64,000 bases of DNA from Bifidobacterium sp. B4142. Its GTDB lineage: Bacteria; Actinomycetota; Actinomycetes; Actinomycetales; Bifidobacteriaceae. Of the stretch, positions 63,769 through 64,000 are shown in pieces. Every line of letters begins with the position of its first letter. The first letter of the stretch is position 1. The stretch is taken from contig NZ_JAFNMJ010000001.1 in NCBI RefSeq assembly GCF_026537325.1, positions 682,001-746,000 on the forward strand, written 5' to 3'. The position numbers and the translations under genes are program-made. The notes under the pieces are model-generated. The model was not told the origin of the DNA and made no database searches. It worked only from the letters and a program-made list of their open reading frames with translations.

Positions 63769-63966
63769 TCAATTCCTGGCAGTTCTGAGCTCTTGTATTA
63801 TATTTTCTGAAGTCATTGTCATGGCGTGATATATAAGCCACTTACCCGATCTGCTCTCTATTGAGTCGCTTTGGTAGATGGCTACCATTTCCAAGAGACG
63901 GCCTTTAGAATCCATGCCTATGGCTATTGAAGGAACGGATCTGTCGATTCTTGCCACGGAGATCAT
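63769..63966 (-). pseudogene. BrnT-like toxin fragment
   Basis: 65 residues ending GRLLEMVAIYQSDSIESR and WLIYHAMTMTSENIIQELRT. The pattern LLE(I/V)...YHAM is that of BrnT/DUF4258-type toxins, C-terminal half. The N-terminal portion is missing: a stop lies just upstream in frame. Followed by the antitoxin remnant, the usual order toxin then antitoxin. Low certainty. Confidence 0.35.
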
Positions 63967-64000
63967 GCCCGATTTTCAGGACAATACTCAGGGATTGGCG

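Overview
The window looks like a chromosome segment of a Bifidobacterium, most likely of the honey-bee/bumble-bee gut group around B. asteroides. The genus call rests on the high-GC actinobacterial gene set: polyphosphate glucokinase, DUF3043 and DUF4191 proteins, an 862-residue LigA, the argCJBDF-argR-argGH cluster, and the tyrS to tlyA block. The clade call rests mainly on a complete Mn-type superoxide dismutase at 30.6-31.2 kb and a stand-alone dihydrolipoyl dehydrogenase at 23.4-24.9 kb, both unusual for strictly anaerobic bifidobacteria but described for bee symbionts. Species identity is inference.

Layout. 0-4 kb: end of an FtsX-type permease, a family 2 glycosyltransferase, a histidine phosphatase and a nitroreductase. 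4-10 kb: polyphosphate glucokinase, a PLP aminotransferase, then a sugar pair made of a frameshifted MFS transporter and a GH3 beta-glucosidase. 10-21 kb: a large polytopic membrane protein, a 1144-residue protein with C-terminal TPR-like repeats that overlaps ligA, ligA, an Mrp/ApbC Fe-S carrier and an MFS exporter. 21-27 kb: glnA, DUF4191, lpd, DUF3043 and an M20 peptidase. 27-31 kb: a TPP riboswitch controlling a ykoE and fused ykoD/ykoC thiamine-precursor ECF transporter, then sod. 31-37 kb: a SpoU methyltransferase, pheS-pheT, a DUF4190 protein and a DJ-1/PfpI protein. 37-46 kb: the complete arginine cluster with its repressor gene argR inside it. 46-53 kb: an SGNH hydrolase, tyrS, a three-part Arg/Gly-rich TPR protein, a HAD phosphatase, a small acidic protein and tlyA.

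53.2-63.3 kb is an integrated, partly decayed island. It begins in the 3' half of a tRNA-Arg(ACG) gene and ends at a diverged 54-bp copy of that half. Inside are a broken tyrosine recombinase next to the tRNA, a glycosyltransferase remnant, a largely intact sugar-acid catabolic module (gntK, a Gfo/Idh/MocA dehydrogenase, a TIM-barrel isomerase, a GntP permease, a convergent FadR-type regulator and a frameshifted SDR) and a second ruined integrase. The base composition is visibly more AT-rich than in the flanking DNA. The last ~0.7 kb holds a decayed toxin-antitoxin pair. In other actinobacteria tlyA is followed by nadK and recN; here the island sits at that point.

How the parts work together: ppgK, the beta-glucosidase and the gluconate module feed carbohydrate metabolism; the arginine cluster is self-regulated through ArgR; thiamine precursor uptake is controlled by TPP; Mn-SOD suggests adaptation to a partly oxic gut. 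The most notable features are the structure of the island attachment sites, with an inverted anticodon loop, and the unusual sugar-acid operon it carries.
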